DNA of 64,000 nucleotides, taken from NCBI GenBank assembly GCA_039030335.1, contig JBCCEJ010000005.1, forward strand, positions 1-64,000, given 5' to 3'. The notes below the pieces were generated by a model. The model saw only the letters and a list, made by a program, of their open reading frames with translations. It did no database searches and had not been told where the DNA came from. A program made the position numbers and the translations under genes. Shown here one piece after another: positions 35,994 to 45,132 of the stretch; position 1 is the first letter of the stretch; each line of letters starts with the position of its first letter. Source of the stretch: JBCCEJ01 sp039030335. GTDB taxonomy: Bacteria; Pseudomonadota; Gammaproteobacteria; HK1.

Positions 35994-37886
35994 TTAGCCC
36001 AGGCGGCCGAGTTTCCGGAGATGGTCCACCACGAGATCGGCGAGTTGCTCAGGTGACATATGGGCACTGGGAAGCGTCAGCTCAGGCTTCTCCGGTGCTT
36101 CGTAGGCCGAGTCGATCCCGGTGAAATTCTTGAGTTCGCCCGAGCGGGCTTTCTTGTAGAGACCTTTGGGATCGCGCTGCTCGCACACGTCCAGAGGCGT
36201 ATCCACGAAGATTTCGATGAACTCGCCGTCTTCCATCAATGCACGCGCCATCGCCCGTTCCGAGCGGAACGGCGAGATGAACGACACGAGCGTCATCAGC
36301 CCGGCGTCTACCATCAGTTTGGCCACCTCAGCGACACGACGGATGTTTTCGACGCGATCCTGATCGGTGAATCCAAGGTCTTTGTTGAGCCCGTGTCGAA
36401 CGTTGTCGCCGTCCAGCAGATAAGTGCGCCGGCCCAACACATGCAGCTTCTGCTCGAGGACGTCAGCGACGGTGGATTTGCCGGCGCCTGACAACCCGGT
36501 GAACCAGAGTACGCAAGGCTTGTGACCATTGACTTCAGCACGCAAGGCCTTATCAACCTTCATCGCATGCCATTCGACGTTGCTTGCGCGACGCAAAGCA
36601 AAGTCGACCACCCCTGCCCCCACCGTGGCGTTGCTGACCTTATCGATCAGCACAAAAGCTCCGGTCTGGCGGTCGAGGTGATAAGGGTCGAACGCGACCG
36701 GCCGGTCGAGAGCGAGTTTGCAGTAACCGACGTGGTTCAGCTCCAACGTCTTCGCCGCGAGGTGCTCGAGCGTATTGACGTCGATCTGATGCACCAGATC
36801 GGTGACCTGCGCGGTAGCAGTGGCCGTCGCAAACCGGATTTGATATGTCCGTTCCGGCAGCATTGACGTGTCGTCCATCCAGATGAGATGTGCCGCGAAC
36901 TGGTCGGCCACGTTCGGCTGGTCGTCGGCGTGTGCCAGTACATCGCCGCGGCTGACGTCGATTTCGTCGGCCAGCACCACGGTCACCGCCTGCCCCGCCG
37001 AAGCGGTGTCGAGGTCTCCGCCCGGACCGACCACTCGGGTCACCGTCGACGTGCGCCCGGTCAGTGCCGCCGCGACCAGGTCACCAACTTGAACACTGCC
37101 CGCGGCGACAGTTCCACTGAAGCCGCGAAACTCGGAGTTGGGGCGATTGACCCACTGCACCGGCAACCGGAACGAACGCGACCCGGCATCGTTTACCACT
37201 TCCAGCGTTTCGAGGACCTCCATCAGGGTCGGGCCCTGGTACCAACCCATCGCATCGGACGGGGCTGCGCAGACATTCGCACCGGTCAGCGCAGACAACG
37301 GCACCGGGTGAACGGACTCGATGCCGAGGCGCCCGGCGAATTCTGCATATTCAGCCGCGATCGCATCGAACGCAGACTGTTCGTACGCTACGAGGTCCAT
37401 CTTGTTGACGGCCAGAACGGCCGTGCGAATCCCCATCAGCGATACGATGTAACTGTGCCGGCGGGTCTGCGTCAGCACGCCCTTGCGGGCATCGACCAGA
37501 ATGACGGCGACATCGGCGGTCGACGCGCCAGTCGCCATGTTACGTGTGTACTGCTCATGGCCCGGGGTATCCGCCGCGATGAACTTGCGCCGGTCAGTTT
37601 CGAAGAACCGATAGGCCACGTCGATCGTGATGCCCTGCTCGCGCTCAGCCTGGAGCCCGTCGACCAGCAGTGCCAGATCGACACTCTCTCCCTGCGTGCC
37701 GTACTTACGACTTTCGGTCTCAGTCGCCGATAACTGGTCTTCAAACACGGTCTTCGAGTCGTAGAGGAGCCTGCCCAGTAACGTCGATTTGCCGTCGTCG
37801 ACGGAACCGCAGGTGATGAATCGAAGCTGCGTCTTTGCATCCTGCGTGCTCAAGAACGATTCCAACTCGGCGGCATGCATCGACAT
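35994..37886 (-). CDS. cysNC: Bifunctional sulfate adenylyltransferase subunit 1/APS kinase (CysNC)
   Basis: A 630-residue fusion of the CysN GTPase and CysC kinase, known as NodQ in rhizobia. The GTPase P-loop is GSVDDGKSTLLGRLLYD at residue 27 with DTPGHEQYTRNMATGA and VNKMDL; the kinase P-loop is LWFTGLSGAGKSTVADVLE near residue 460 with FISPFRSERAMAR. It makes APS from sulfate and ATP with CysD, then phosphorylates it to PAPS. It begins within the cysD stop codon (TGATG, one-base overlap). Confidence 0.95.
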   Translation of the reverse strand: MSMHAAELESFLSTQDAKTQLRFITCGSVDDGKSTLLGRLLYDSKTVFEDQLSATETESRKYGTQGESVDLALLVDGLQAEREQGITIDVAYRFFETDRRKFIAADTPGHEQYTRNMATGASTADVAVILVDARKGVLTQTRRHSYIVSLMGIRTAVLAVNKMDLVAYEQSAFDAIAAEYAEFAGRLGIESVHPVPLSALTGANVCAAPSDAMGWYQGPTLMEVLETLEVVNDAGSRSFRLPVQWVNRPNSEFRGFSGTVAAGSVQVGDLVAAALTGRTSTVTRVVGPGGDLDTASAGQAVTVVLADEIDVSRGDVLAHADDQPNVADQFAAHLIWMDDTSMLPERTYQIRFATATATAQVTDLVHQIDVNTLEHLAAKTLELNHVGYCKLALDRPVAFDPYHLDRQTGAFVLIDKVSNATVGAGVVDFALRRASNVEWHAMKVDKALRAEVNGHKPCVLWFTGLSGAGKSTVADVLEQKLHVLGRRTYLLDGDNVRHGLNKDLGFTDQDRVENIRRVAEVAKLMVDAGLMTLVSFISPFRSERAMARALMEDGEFIEIFVDTPLDVCEQRDPKGLYKKARSGELKNFTGIDSAYEAPEKPELTLPSAHMSPEQLADLVVDHLRKLGRLG

Positions 37887-38803
37887 CAGAAGTAGCCCTC
37901 TTGTTTCTTCTTTTCCATGGAGCCGATCTGGTCGACATCGATCAGCCGCCCTTGCCGTTCGGACGCCCGACTCTTGAGGAGTTCCACGATAATGCCCTGC
38001 ACAGTGTCCGCATCCGATTCGACAGCTCCAGTCAATGGATAGCAGCCGAGCGTGCGAAATCTGACCCGACGCATTTCGGGTAGCTCGCGGGGCAGTAGCG
38101 GCAACCGGTCATCGTCGACCATCACCATGACGCCATCGCGCATGACGATCGGTCTTTGCTTGGCGAAGTACAGCGGTACGACGGGAATCTGTTCGCTCAG
38201 GATGTACTGCCAGATATCCAGTTCCGTCCAGTTCGAAAGCGGAAACACCCGAACGCTCTCGCCAGGGGCGATGCGCGTATTGAACAGATTCCAGAGCTCG
38301 GGGCGCTGATTCTTGGGATCCCAGCGGTGCGCCTTCGAACGAAACGAGAACACGCGTTCTTTGGCTCGCGACTTCTCCTCGTCGCGCCGGGCACCGCCGA
38401 AAGCCGCGTCGAACCCGTGATGGTCAAGGGCCTGTTTGAGCGCCTCGGTCTTCATGACGTCGGTATGAACCTTGGAGCCGAACGTGATCGGGTTCATACC
38501 GCGTGCCACGCCGTCCGCATTGATATGCACGATGAGTTCCAGCCCGAGACGCTTCGCGGTAGCGTCGCGAAATTCGATCATCTCGCGGAATTTCCAGGTC
38601 GTGTCCACATGCAGCAGTGGAAACGGCAAACCGCCCGGCGCAAAGGCTTTCAACGCGAGATGCAACATGACGGCGGAATCTTTGCCAATCGAATAGAGCA
38701 TCACTGGATTGCGGAATTCCGAGGCAACTTCGCGGATGATGTGGATGCTCTCGGCTTCGAGGCGCTGCAGGTGCGATAGAGTCGTCGGGGCGTGAGTCAA
38801 CAC
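37886..38803 (-). CDS. cysD: Sulfate adenylyltransferase subunit 2
   Basis: A 305-residue ATP pyrophosphatase-type subunit that forms adenosine 5'-phosphosulfate with CysN. It has LYSIGKDSAVMLHLALKAF, the PP-loop, and HVDTTWKFREMIEFRD, FGGARRDEEKSRAKERVFSF and RPELWNLFNTR. The start is GTG 38803 or TTG 38800 behind GGAG; the frame continues to 38974 but the family begins with SHLQRLEAESIHIIREVA. The operon cysD-cysNC lacks reductase genes in this window. Confidence 0.93.
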   Translation of the reverse strand: MLTHAPTTLSHLQRLEAESIHIIREVASEFRNPVMLYSIGKDSAVMLHLALKAFAPGGLPFPLLHVDTTWKFREMIEFRDATAKRLGLELIVHINADGVARGMNPITFGSKVHTDVMKTEALKQALDHHGFDAAFGGARRDEEKSRAKERVFSFRSKAHRWDPKNQRPELWNLFNTRIAPGESVRVFPLSNWTELDIWQYILSEQIPVVPLYFAKQRPIVMRDGVMVMVDDDRLPLLPRELPEMRRVRFRTLGCYPLTGAVESDADTVQGIIVELLKSRASERQGRLIDVDQIGSMEKKKQEGYF

Positions 38804-39308
38804 CAGGCTCCATACTTGCTCGCAGCTGCCTCTGGGAGCCGGCACACACGATGCGAGTCCCACACCCGGTCCGGGTTCGCCGCACCCGGCGCACCGGGTC
38901 AGGTCAACGCCAGCTGCGATTAGAAATGAATTGGAAAGGGGCGAACTGCGGCCGATCCGCGTGGGATTCGCCATCGATCAACGCTACATTGAATGAGAAC
39001 TATTCGCAACTGAAAATAGTGCGGATAGGTCGTCTGGCCGCGCTGACGCCCGTGGTGATCTGTAAGTCGCGATGCGCCTTTGCAAGCGGGGAAAGGCGCT
39101 CCATTCCAAGGCCGCGCTCGGCGGCTTTCCCATCGCCTGCAGGCTGGCGTGCCCGGCCTTGTCGACGTGCGCCGGCGTCCACGGTGGATTGCGTCAGAGG
39201 CTGTTGCCCCAATCTTCCCGCACTGGTCTGGACGAGGCATGCGGTCAGCCATTTGACCAGACCTCGCGTCCGCGCGGCCAACTTAAGCTCACAGAAGAGG
39301 TGTATCAG
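38804..39308. other. 505-bp intergenic stretch with a Fur-like box
   Basis: It separates divergent cysD and the split-barrel gene. One frame from an ATG at 39072 is open into the latter but its translation is Cys/Arg/Ser-rich and unlike the family. A Fur-like palindrome sits at 38992-39010; otherwise no RNA structure is evident. Confidence 0.45.
38992..39010. promoter_or_regulatory. Candidate Fur box
   Basis: AATGAGAACTATTCGCAAC matches 15 of 19 bases of the gammaproteobacterial form AATGAGAATTATTCTCATT and has paired TGAGAA/TTCGCA arms. It lies about 300 bases upstream of two split-barrel genes, one HugZ-like, which in other bacteria are iron-regulated. Confidence 0.6.
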
Positions 39309-39752
39309 ATGTCGCTCAAGATGACGGCAGACGAAATCGAAGCGTTCGTCGACAGCAAGCCTGGTTGGGTCACACTTTCGACGATAAGTCGCAGCGGGCA
39401 CCCGCACTCCGTGCCACTCGGCTACTTCCGGGACGGTCGCGACCTGCTGATGGGCGTACGTGACGGTACTGCCAAGGTGCGCAACGTCGAGCGCGACTCG
39501 CGCGCGAGCATCATGCTGGAGCACGGCTCGACGATGGCAGACATCCGGGGCGTACTGATGCAGGGCAACGCCGTGATTCACCGCGCACCCGACGAGGTAT
39601 TGCACTGTATGCGCCTCGGTGCGACAGCGCGCGGCGTGCCGGAAGCAGAATTGCCGGTCGAAGCACGGCCAGGTTCCGTGTTCATCCGCTTCACGCCTAC
39701 GAAGGTCATATCCTGGGATTACGGCAAGTTGGCTCCCCGGGCTTCGACATGA
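39309..39752 (+). CDS. Pyridoxamine 5'-phosphate oxidase-like split-barrel protein
   Basis: A 147-residue flavin-binding split-barrel protein of the PPOX class. SKPGWVTLSTISRSGHPHSVPLGYFRDGRDLLMGV, KVRNVERDSRASIMLEHG and VFIRFTPTKVISWDYGKL are the expected strands. Such proteins bind FMN, F420 or haem. The ATG follows AGAGGTGTATCAG; a longer frame to 39072 is rejected. It overlaps the HugZ-like gene by four bases (ATGA), so the pair likely works together in haem or flavin chemistry. Confidence 0.8.
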   Translation: MSLKMTADEIEAFVDSKPGWVTLSTISRSGHPHSVPLGYFRDGRDLLMGVRDGTAKVRNVERDSRASIMLEHGSTMADIRGVLMQGNAVIHRAPDEVLHCMRLGATARGVPEAELPVEARPGSVFIRFTPTKVISWDYGKLAPRAST

Positions 39753-40381
39753 CCGCGACCCCGATGCAGCTGGCGAGGCGCACCGCCAGGACCAGCGCAC
39801 GGGGCCATCTCACGATCGCCGGCGCGGCGATCGGGTCCTGCGCGTTCGTCTGTACGTTGACCGGGGCGCCGATCGTGTCTCTGCCAAACCCTGCAGCGAC
39901 GGGTCCTCAGCCGGCCGTGCTGGACGTCGACGGCGATCCGCATTTGCGGCTACGCGGTACCGTCGTCGCGTCTGATGACGACGCCAGGTTGCGCTTCGAG
40001 CGCATCGTGCCGGAAGCCACCCACACCCTGTTAGTCACGTTCCAGGTTGAAGCGGGCACCTTCGGCGCGGCCGGGGACACTCTCGAATTCTCCGGGTCCG
40101 ACTGGCACCTGCCCGACGCGCAATGGTTTGCCCGGGAGGATTACATCGTCGACCATATGAACGACGACCACATCGCGGAGATGCAGGCCATGGTCAGGCA
40201 CTTCGTGCATGTGGATGACCCTTCTCCGCGCATGCTCTGCGCCGATCCGGAGGGCATGCATGTGCGGACGTCCGCCGGTGTGCACTACCTGCCTTTTCGG
40301 CACTACTGCGATTCGGTCAAGGAGGTGGCGTTGGAGACGGTCTACCTGGCACACACCGCCATGGGCAAACAGACGGACTGA
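39749..40381 (+). CDS. HugZ-like split-barrel protein with DUF2470 domain
   Basis: A 210-residue protein: an N-terminal PPOX-like barrel (GHLTIAGAAIGSCAFVCTLTGAPIVSLP) and a C-terminal DUF2470 module, YIVDHMNDDHIAEMQAMVRHF and GMHVRTSAGVHYLPF. This architecture occurs in HugZ/HutZ haem-degrading proteins that release iron from haem; the conserved His in DHMNDDH is in the module. It is shorter in the barrel than typical HugZ, so activity is uncertain. It overlaps the upstream gene, behind a Fur-like box. Confidence 0.7.
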   Translation: MTATPMQLARRTARTSARGHLTIAGAAIGSCAFVCTLTGAPIVSLPNPAATGPQPAVLDVDGDPHLRLRGTVVASDDDARLRFERIVPEATHTLLVTFQVEAGTFGAAGDTLEFSGSDWHLPDAQWFAREDYIVDHMNDDHIAEMQAMVRHFVHVDDPSPRMLCADPEGMHVRTSAGVHYLPFRHYCDSVKEVALETVYLAHTAMGKQTD

Positions 40382-40401
40382 GGCCGAGCCCGGTGCACCG
40401 G

Positions 40402-41367
40402 TCAAACGGCCGCGTTGACCCGGGGCGCGCCATCCAGGAACGCGATGATGTTGTCGACCGCACCCTCGTTAGTCGCGACTACAGCCTCCGGCGTCTGGTC
40501 GGCACAGTGCGGCGTCATCACCAGGTTGGGACACTTCAGAACCGGCGCATCTGCGGGCACCGGCTCCTCATCGAACACGTCGATTCCAGCGCCCCGGATC
40601 GCACCGCTTTCGAGTGCCTGAATCAACGCTCCCGTGTCGACGACCGGGCCGCGGGCGCCGTTCAACAAGATCGCGTCCGACCGCATCTTGGCGAACTCCG
40701 CTGCGCCGACGAGGCCACGGGAATTGTCCGACAGCCTCACGTGCAGACTGACGACGGCCGAAGTCGCGAGCAGTTCGTCCAGTTCAACGTAGCGCAGGCC
40801 CAGCGCATCGGCGCGCTCCGGCGCGGGATTGAACGTCCATGCGACGACCTCCATACCGAAAGCCCGCCCGAGCCTCGCCATCTCCGCGCCGATCGCCCCG
40901 GTACCTATGATGCCGAGTCGCTTGCCCTGCAGCATGACGTTTTGCGTACCGCTCCAGATGCCGCTGCGCAGCTGTTGCGTGTGTCCAACAACATTCTTGG
41001 CGACCGCCAGCATCAGCCCGAACATGTGCTCTGCCACGAACGGCGCATTCACGCCGGGTTGGTTGGAGACCACGATCCCACGCGCGCGCGCCGCGTCCAG
41101 GTCGATCGCGTCGGTACCAACAGAACAGGTCGCGATCAGCTTCAGCCGTGGCAGTGCGGCAAAATCTGCTTCGCGCCAGGTCACCGCCCCTCGCGAGTTC
41201 AGGATGATATCGGCGCCCGCCACCCGCGCGAGCTTCTCGTCGCCGCTACCTGGACGATCGGTGAAGATCCTCACTTCGGCACGTTCAGACAGGCGGGCCA
41301 GCGCGGGCGTCCCGGCGATCTGCAACGGGTCGTCCCCGGGCACTACTACGATGGGTCGCGAGTTCAT
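40402..41367 (-). CDS. D-2-hydroxyacid dehydrogenase
   Basis: A 321-residue NAD-dependent enzyme. It has GKRLGIIGTGAIGAEMARLG, VVSLHVRLSDNSRGLVGAAE, LLNGARGPVVDTGAL with the substrate Arg, IDVFDEEPVPADAP and TPHCADQTPEAV carrying the catalytic His. It reduces 2-oxo acids or oxidises D-2-hydroxy acids and resembles glyoxylate/hydroxypyruvate or phosphoglycerate-type reductases. It is divergent from the dctPQM operon 286 bases away and is a candidate for handling the imported acid. Confidence 0.88.
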   Translation of the reverse strand: MNSRPIVVVPGDDPLQIAGTPALARLSERAEVRIFTDRPGSGDEKLARVAGADIILNSRGAVTWREADFAALPRLKLIATCSVGTDAIDLDAARARGIVVSNQPGVNAPFVAEHMFGLMLAVAKNVVGHTQQLRSGIWSGTQNVMLQGKRLGIIGTGAIGAEMARLGRAFGMEVVAWTFNPAPERADALGLRYVELDELLATSAVVSLHVRLSDNSRGLVGAAEFAKMRSDAILLNGARGPVVDTGALIQALESGAIRGAGIDVFDEEPVPADAPVLKCPNLVMTPHCADQTPEAVVATNEGAVDNIIAFLDGAPRVNAAV

Positions 41368-41546
41368 ATTTCGTTCTCCTTACACGCCTGGCTGCATGGT
41401 TTATTGCTCGTGGTTTGCGCGCGGCGTTCGCATGATAGCCGCCGACCGCCGCCGCGCTGGAGAGCGCGCTGCACAATCCAAAAAAAGACAAATTCGCCGC
41501 AGGTGGCCGGTCGCCCCAATCCGAGGTAAAGTTTCCCCCGGTCAAG

Positions 41547-41579
41547 CCTGCCGGTAACTGAGAGTGCCGGTCCGGCAGG
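41547..41579. promoter_or_regulatory. Inverted repeat upstream of the TRAP operon
   Basis: CCTGCCGG at 41547-41554 pairs with CCGGCAGG at 41572-41579, 74 bases before the dctP start. A leader hairpin or operator is possible; the arms are GC-rich and could occur by chance. Confidence 0.3.
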
Positions 41580-41653
41580 ACTGATTTGGGACTGCCGGGC
41601 GACGGGCCGGTAGCGAAAAAGCTGAACTAAATTCCAAATTCGGGAGAAGCATC

Positions 41654-42877
41654 ATGCGTAGAGCCACTACGATGGCGACGGCAGCCGCGGTCGCACTCGG
41701 AATGAGCATGTCTCTAGTTCCCCTCGCCAGCCACGCCGGCGGGCACGCCTGCAAAGTCGGCAAGGTAGACGGCCCCAAGGTCAGCTGGAAGCTGTCTCTG
41801 TGGGGCAAGCGTCGTGCGTTTACTGAAGGTATGGAGTACGTCTCGGAGCAGCTGAAGGAATGCACCAGCGGAAACTTCACGATGAAGCTGTTCTACGGCG
41901 AGCAGCTGTCGAAGTCGAAAGAAAACCTCGACGGCATCAAGCTCGGCGCATTTGAAGCAGCCACGTTCTGTGCCGCCTACCACCCTGGCAAGAATGCACC
42001 GCTCAACGTGCTCGACCTGCCGTTCCTGCCGCTCGCCGACTTCGGCGTCATGCGCAAAGCTCACGATGCGATCTACAGCCACCCGGCATCCGCGAAAGCG
42101 CTGGCACAGTGGAACGCACACATCTATATGTCCAACATTTTGCCGCAGTACGAGTACATGGGCCGCGGCGATGTCCCTCAGTCGGTGAAGGACTTCAACG
42201 GCAAGCGTCTGCGTGCGCTGGGCGGCATGGGTCGCGCCGCGAAGCTGATCGGCGCGACACCGTCGACCATGCCGGCCTCGGAGACCTACACCGCGCTGCA
42301 GCGTGGGACGGTCGACGCCATCGGCTTCCCGTACAGCTACACGTTCTCCGCCTATAAGCTTGACGAGATCGCTGACTGGGTCACGACGAACATGTCACTC
42401 GGTACGGTCAACTGCCCGACCGTGTTCGCCAAGAACCACTACGATAAGCTGCCCGATCAGTACAAGAAACTGTTGGCCGACCTGAAGGAAGGTGCATACG
42501 GTGCGATCGAAGCCGCATATCAGGAAAAGGATGTAGCCAACGAGAAGAAGTGGAGCGCGTCCGGTTCGAAGATCAAGATGGTCACAATCCCAGAGAACGA
42601 AATGGACGAGTTCCGGAAGATCGCAGGTAAGCCGGTCTGGGATGCCTGGGTGAAGGAAAATGCCGACAAGTTCAACTCGCAAGAACTGCTGGGTATCGTG
42701 TTGGCTGCGGCAACCCAACCTGCCGCCCCAGCGGCCGCTGCGGTTGCCTCCGCCGACGCTGACGTCCGGGTCTGGACGGATAGCGAAACCGGGTGTGAGT
42801 ACCTCATAACGTCAGGCGGCGGCATCGCACCGCGTATGTCGGGTCCGGCAGGCGTTATACACAAGGGCTGCAACTAA
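41654..42877 (+). CDS. dctP: TRAP transporter solute-binding protein with C-terminal extension
   Basis: A 407-residue periplasmic binding protein of the DctP family, which is usually 320-350 residues. The signal peptide ends near SHAGGHA. Family blocks are EGMEYVSEQLKECTSGNFTMKLFYGEQLSKSKENLDGIKLG and FNGKRLRALGGMGRAAKLIGATPSTMPASETYTALQRGTVDAIG. After about residue 340 comes an Ala-rich linker and, from about 371, VRVWTDSETGCEYL and ITSGGGIAPRMSG ending in KGCN, like DUF6440. GGGAGAAGCATC precedes the ATG. A hairpin follows. Confidence 0.9.
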   Translation: MRRATTMATAAAVALGMSMSLVPLASHAGGHACKVGKVDGPKVSWKLSLWGKRRAFTEGMEYVSEQLKECTSGNFTMKLFYGEQLSKSKENLDGIKLGAFEAATFCAAYHPGKNAPLNVLDLPFLPLADFGVMRKAHDAIYSHPASAKALAQWNAHIYMSNILPQYEYMGRGDVPQSVKDFNGKRLRALGGMGRAAKLIGATPSTMPASETYTALQRGTVDAIGFPYSYTFSAYKLDEIADWVTTNMSLGTVNCPTVFAKNHYDKLPDQYKKLLADLKEGAYGAIEAAYQEKDVANEKKWSASGSKIKMVTIPENEMDEFRKIAGKPVWDAWVKENADKFNSQELLGIVLAAATQPAAPAAAAVASADADVRVWTDSETGCEYLITSGGGIAPRMSGPAGVIHKGCN

Positions 42878-42949
42878 CGCAGGTCGTAATGGTTCGCCGT
42901 CGCTTAACGACCGCATCGCGCAGTCTCGAGCGATAGGCAAACGCTGAAG

Positions 42950-42977
42950 AAAAGGGCCGCATCTTTGCGGCCCTTTT
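42950..42977. terminator. Hairpin between dctP and dctQ
   Basis: AAAAGGGCCGC and GCGGCCCTTTT form a perfect 11-base stem around the loop ATCTTT, with T-rich 3' arm. It lies between binding-protein and permease genes, so it is probably a partial terminator or RNA stabiliser giving more DctP than DctQM, a common arrangement. Confidence 0.8.
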
Positions 42978-43016
42978 CACGCAGGGAAGGCGCGCCTGGT
43001 CAAGAGGAAAAGAGGC

Positions 43017-43724
43017 ATGTCGCAGACCGCTGAACTCTCGGCAGGAGCACGAATGCTCCGTAGTGTCGATGGACTCTTCTTCAAGCTAGAGAAGTTCCTG
43101 AATCTGATCGCGGCCCTGGTCATCCTGGGTGTCATGCTGGTCGGAGTGTCCCAAGTAGTTGGTCGCAAGCTCGCCGACTTCTTGGGAGATGTGTTCGACA
43201 AGAATGTACCCGACGCCCTTAGCTGGATCGGTCCGGTACCTGGTTACGTCGACATTATCGAGATGGTGATGACCATCTTTGCGTTCATCGCCATCGCCTA
43301 TTGTCAGCGGCTGGGTGGTCACGTGCGCATGGAGATCATTCTGGGCAGGTTGAAAGGCCGAGTGCTCTACGGGCTCGAGATATTCGGCACGCTCGTTGCG
43401 CTGGCGGTCGTGCTGATTCTAATGTACTTCGCGTACCAGCACTTTGGCCGCGCCTGGGAAATCGGCGACAGCACCATCGATATCGAGTTGCCGATCTGGC
43501 CGTCGAAGCTGTTGGTGCCGTTTGCATTCCTGATACTGGCGATACGCCTGTCGCTCAATCTGGCCGGATTCATAAGGCTATTTTTGAATCCAGATGGTGA
43601 TGAGATCGCAGTACCGCACATCGAATCCGTCGATGAGCAGGCGCAGCACGAAATCGACGCAGGTCTTGCTGGTGAGGAAGAAAAGATCGACCTCCTGAAT
43701 CGCGATAAAGGAGGCAACTCATGA
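43017..43724 (+). CDS. dctQ: TRAP transporter small permease
   Basis: A 235-residue DctQ-type membrane subunit with four helices: NLIAALVILGVMLVGVSQVV, MVMTIFAFIAIAYCQ, IFGTLVALAVVLILMYFAY and LVPFAFLILAIRLSLNLAG. It couples with DctM and the binding protein to import an organic acid using the sodium gradient. It is longer than usual through extra residues between helices 1 and 2 (FLGDVFDKNVPDALSWIG) and an acidic tail. Its stop overlaps the dctM start in ATGA. Confidence 0.9.
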   Translation: MSQTAELSAGARMLRSVDGLFFKLEKFLNLIAALVILGVMLVGVSQVVGRKLADFLGDVFDKNVPDALSWIGPVPGYVDIIEMVMTIFAFIAIAYCQRLGGHVRMEIILGRLKGRVLYGLEIFGTLVALAVVLILMYFAYQHFGRAWEIGDSTIDIELPIWPSKLLVPFAFLILAIRLSLNLAGFIRLFLNPDGDEIAVPHIESVDEQAQHEIDAGLAGEEEKIDLLNRDKGGNS

Positions 43725-45022
43725 GCGAATTTGCCATTGGCGTCATCGTCACCGTTGGTCTCCTGGTCATGGTGTTCATGGGTGTGCGCGTGTACGCCGC
43801 TGCCGCCATGGCCGGACTCGTCGGTATGGTCTGGCTGATCGGTTGGGATGCGGGCGCGGGCATCGTTGGCACGATTCCGCACTCCAAGTCGGTCAACTAC
43901 GTACTTAGCGTCCTGCCGATGTTCATCCTGATTGGCTTCATCGCCTATCACGCTGGCCTGACGCACGCCTTGTTCGATGCGGCCAAGGCCTGGTTCGGCT
44001 GGGTGCCCGGCGGATTGGCCGTGGCGAGCGTGTTCGCGACCGCGGGCTTCGCGGCGGTTTCCGGTGCCAGCACCGCCACGGCTGCCGTATTCAGTCGGGT
44101 AGCCATCCCGCACATGCTGGACCACGGATACAGTCCGAAGCTCGCGGCGGGTGTGGTGGCGGCAGGCGGAACGTTAGCGTCGCTGATTCCGCCGAGCGCG
44201 ATTTTGGTGATCTACGCGATCATCGTCGAAGAATCAGTGGGAACCCTGATCCTCGCGGGCTTCGTACCGGGCGTCATATCAGCGGTCATCTACGCGATGC
44301 TGATCATCGGCCAGTGCGCGATCAAGCCGGAACTCGGCCGGGCCATCCCGTTCCCGCCGCTCGGTGAGGCCCTTCGCACGCTGCCCGGGACAACGCCGAT
44401 CTTCGCAGTCGTCGCGATCATCTTCAGCGCCATGTACGCCGGTTGGGCGACGCCGACCGAAGCGGGCGCGCTGGGTGCCTTCGTGGTCCTCGTTATCGCG
44501 CTGTGGCGTGGAATGCGCTGGAACGCGCTGCAAAACGCGTTGATGGAAACGGCCAAGCTGAGCGTCATGATCTTCGCCCTCATCTGGGGGGTTCTGATCT
44601 TCGTGCGTTTCCTCGGGTTCGCCGGTTTGCCGGAAGCCTTTGCGGAGTGGATCGTCAACCTGCCATTAGAACCGGTGCTGATCATGGTCGGCATCCTGCT
44701 CGGCTACGCCGTGCTCGGTATGTTCATGGACGCGATCGGCATGTTGCTGCTGACGCTGCCGGTCGTCTATCCGGCGGTTATCGCGCTTGGCTATGACCCG
44801 ATCTGGTTCGGCATTATCGTCGTCAAGATGTGCGAAGTCTGCCTGATCACCCCACCGGTAGGCCTGAACTGCTACGTGGTGTCAGCCGTTCGGCCAGACA
44901 TCCCACTCGGCGACGTGTTCCGCGGTATCTTCCCGTTCTTCCTGATGGATGCCGTGACTGTAGGCCTGTTCCTGGCCTACCCGGAAATCGTGCTGTGGCT
45001 GCCGAATCTGGTTAACAGCTAG
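43721..45022 (+). CDS. dctM: TRAP transporter large permease
   Basis: A 433-residue 12-helix DctM subunit. GFAAVSGASTATAAVFSRVAIPHM, AGVVAAGGTLASLIPPSAILVIYAIIVEESVGTL and VKMCEVCLITPPVGLNCYVVSA are the hallmark translocation loops. It completes a DctPQM operon for a dicarboxylate or keto acid; substrate is not identified. A strong hairpin follows the stop. Confidence 0.94.
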   Translation: MSEFAIGVIVTVGLLVMVFMGVRVYAAAAMAGLVGMVWLIGWDAGAGIVGTIPHSKSVNYVLSVLPMFILIGFIAYHAGLTHALFDAAKAWFGWVPGGLAVASVFATAGFAAVSGASTATAAVFSRVAIPHMLDHGYSPKLAAGVVAAGGTLASLIPPSAILVIYAIIVEESVGTLILAGFVPGVISAVIYAMLIIGQCAIKPELGRAIPFPPLGEALRTLPGTTPIFAVVAIIFSAMYAGWATPTEAGALGAFVVLVIALWRGMRWNALQNALMETAKLSVMIFALIWGVLIFVRFLGFAGLPEAFAEWIVNLPLEPVLIMVGILLGYAVLGMFMDAIGMLLLTLPVVYPAVIALGYDPIWFGIIVVKMCEVCLITPPVGLNCYVVSAVRPDIPLGDVFRGIFPFFLMDAVTVGLFLAYPEIVLWLPNLVNS

Positions 45023-45062
45023 AGCGCGCCCGGTAGCGACCGGGCCGTAGAGAAGGCCAACT

Positions 45063-45089
45063 CAAAGTGCCGCGTCCTGCGGCACTTTG
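45063..45089. terminator. Terminator after dctM
   Basis: CAAAGTGCCGC, loop GTCCT and GCGGCACTTTG form a perfect 11-base stem followed by CATTT. It ends the dctPQM transcript and also lies downstream of the convergent RDD-like gene. Confidence 0.75.
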
Positions 45090-45132
45090 CATTTCAGGCC
45101 GCCGTCTTACACCACCGCCGTTGCCATGACGC

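Noticed and set aside
39072..39308. In-frame 79-codon extension of the split-barrel protein
   Set aside because: Cys/Arg/Ser-rich residues do not resemble the family, and a good ribosome site precedes the ATG at 39309.
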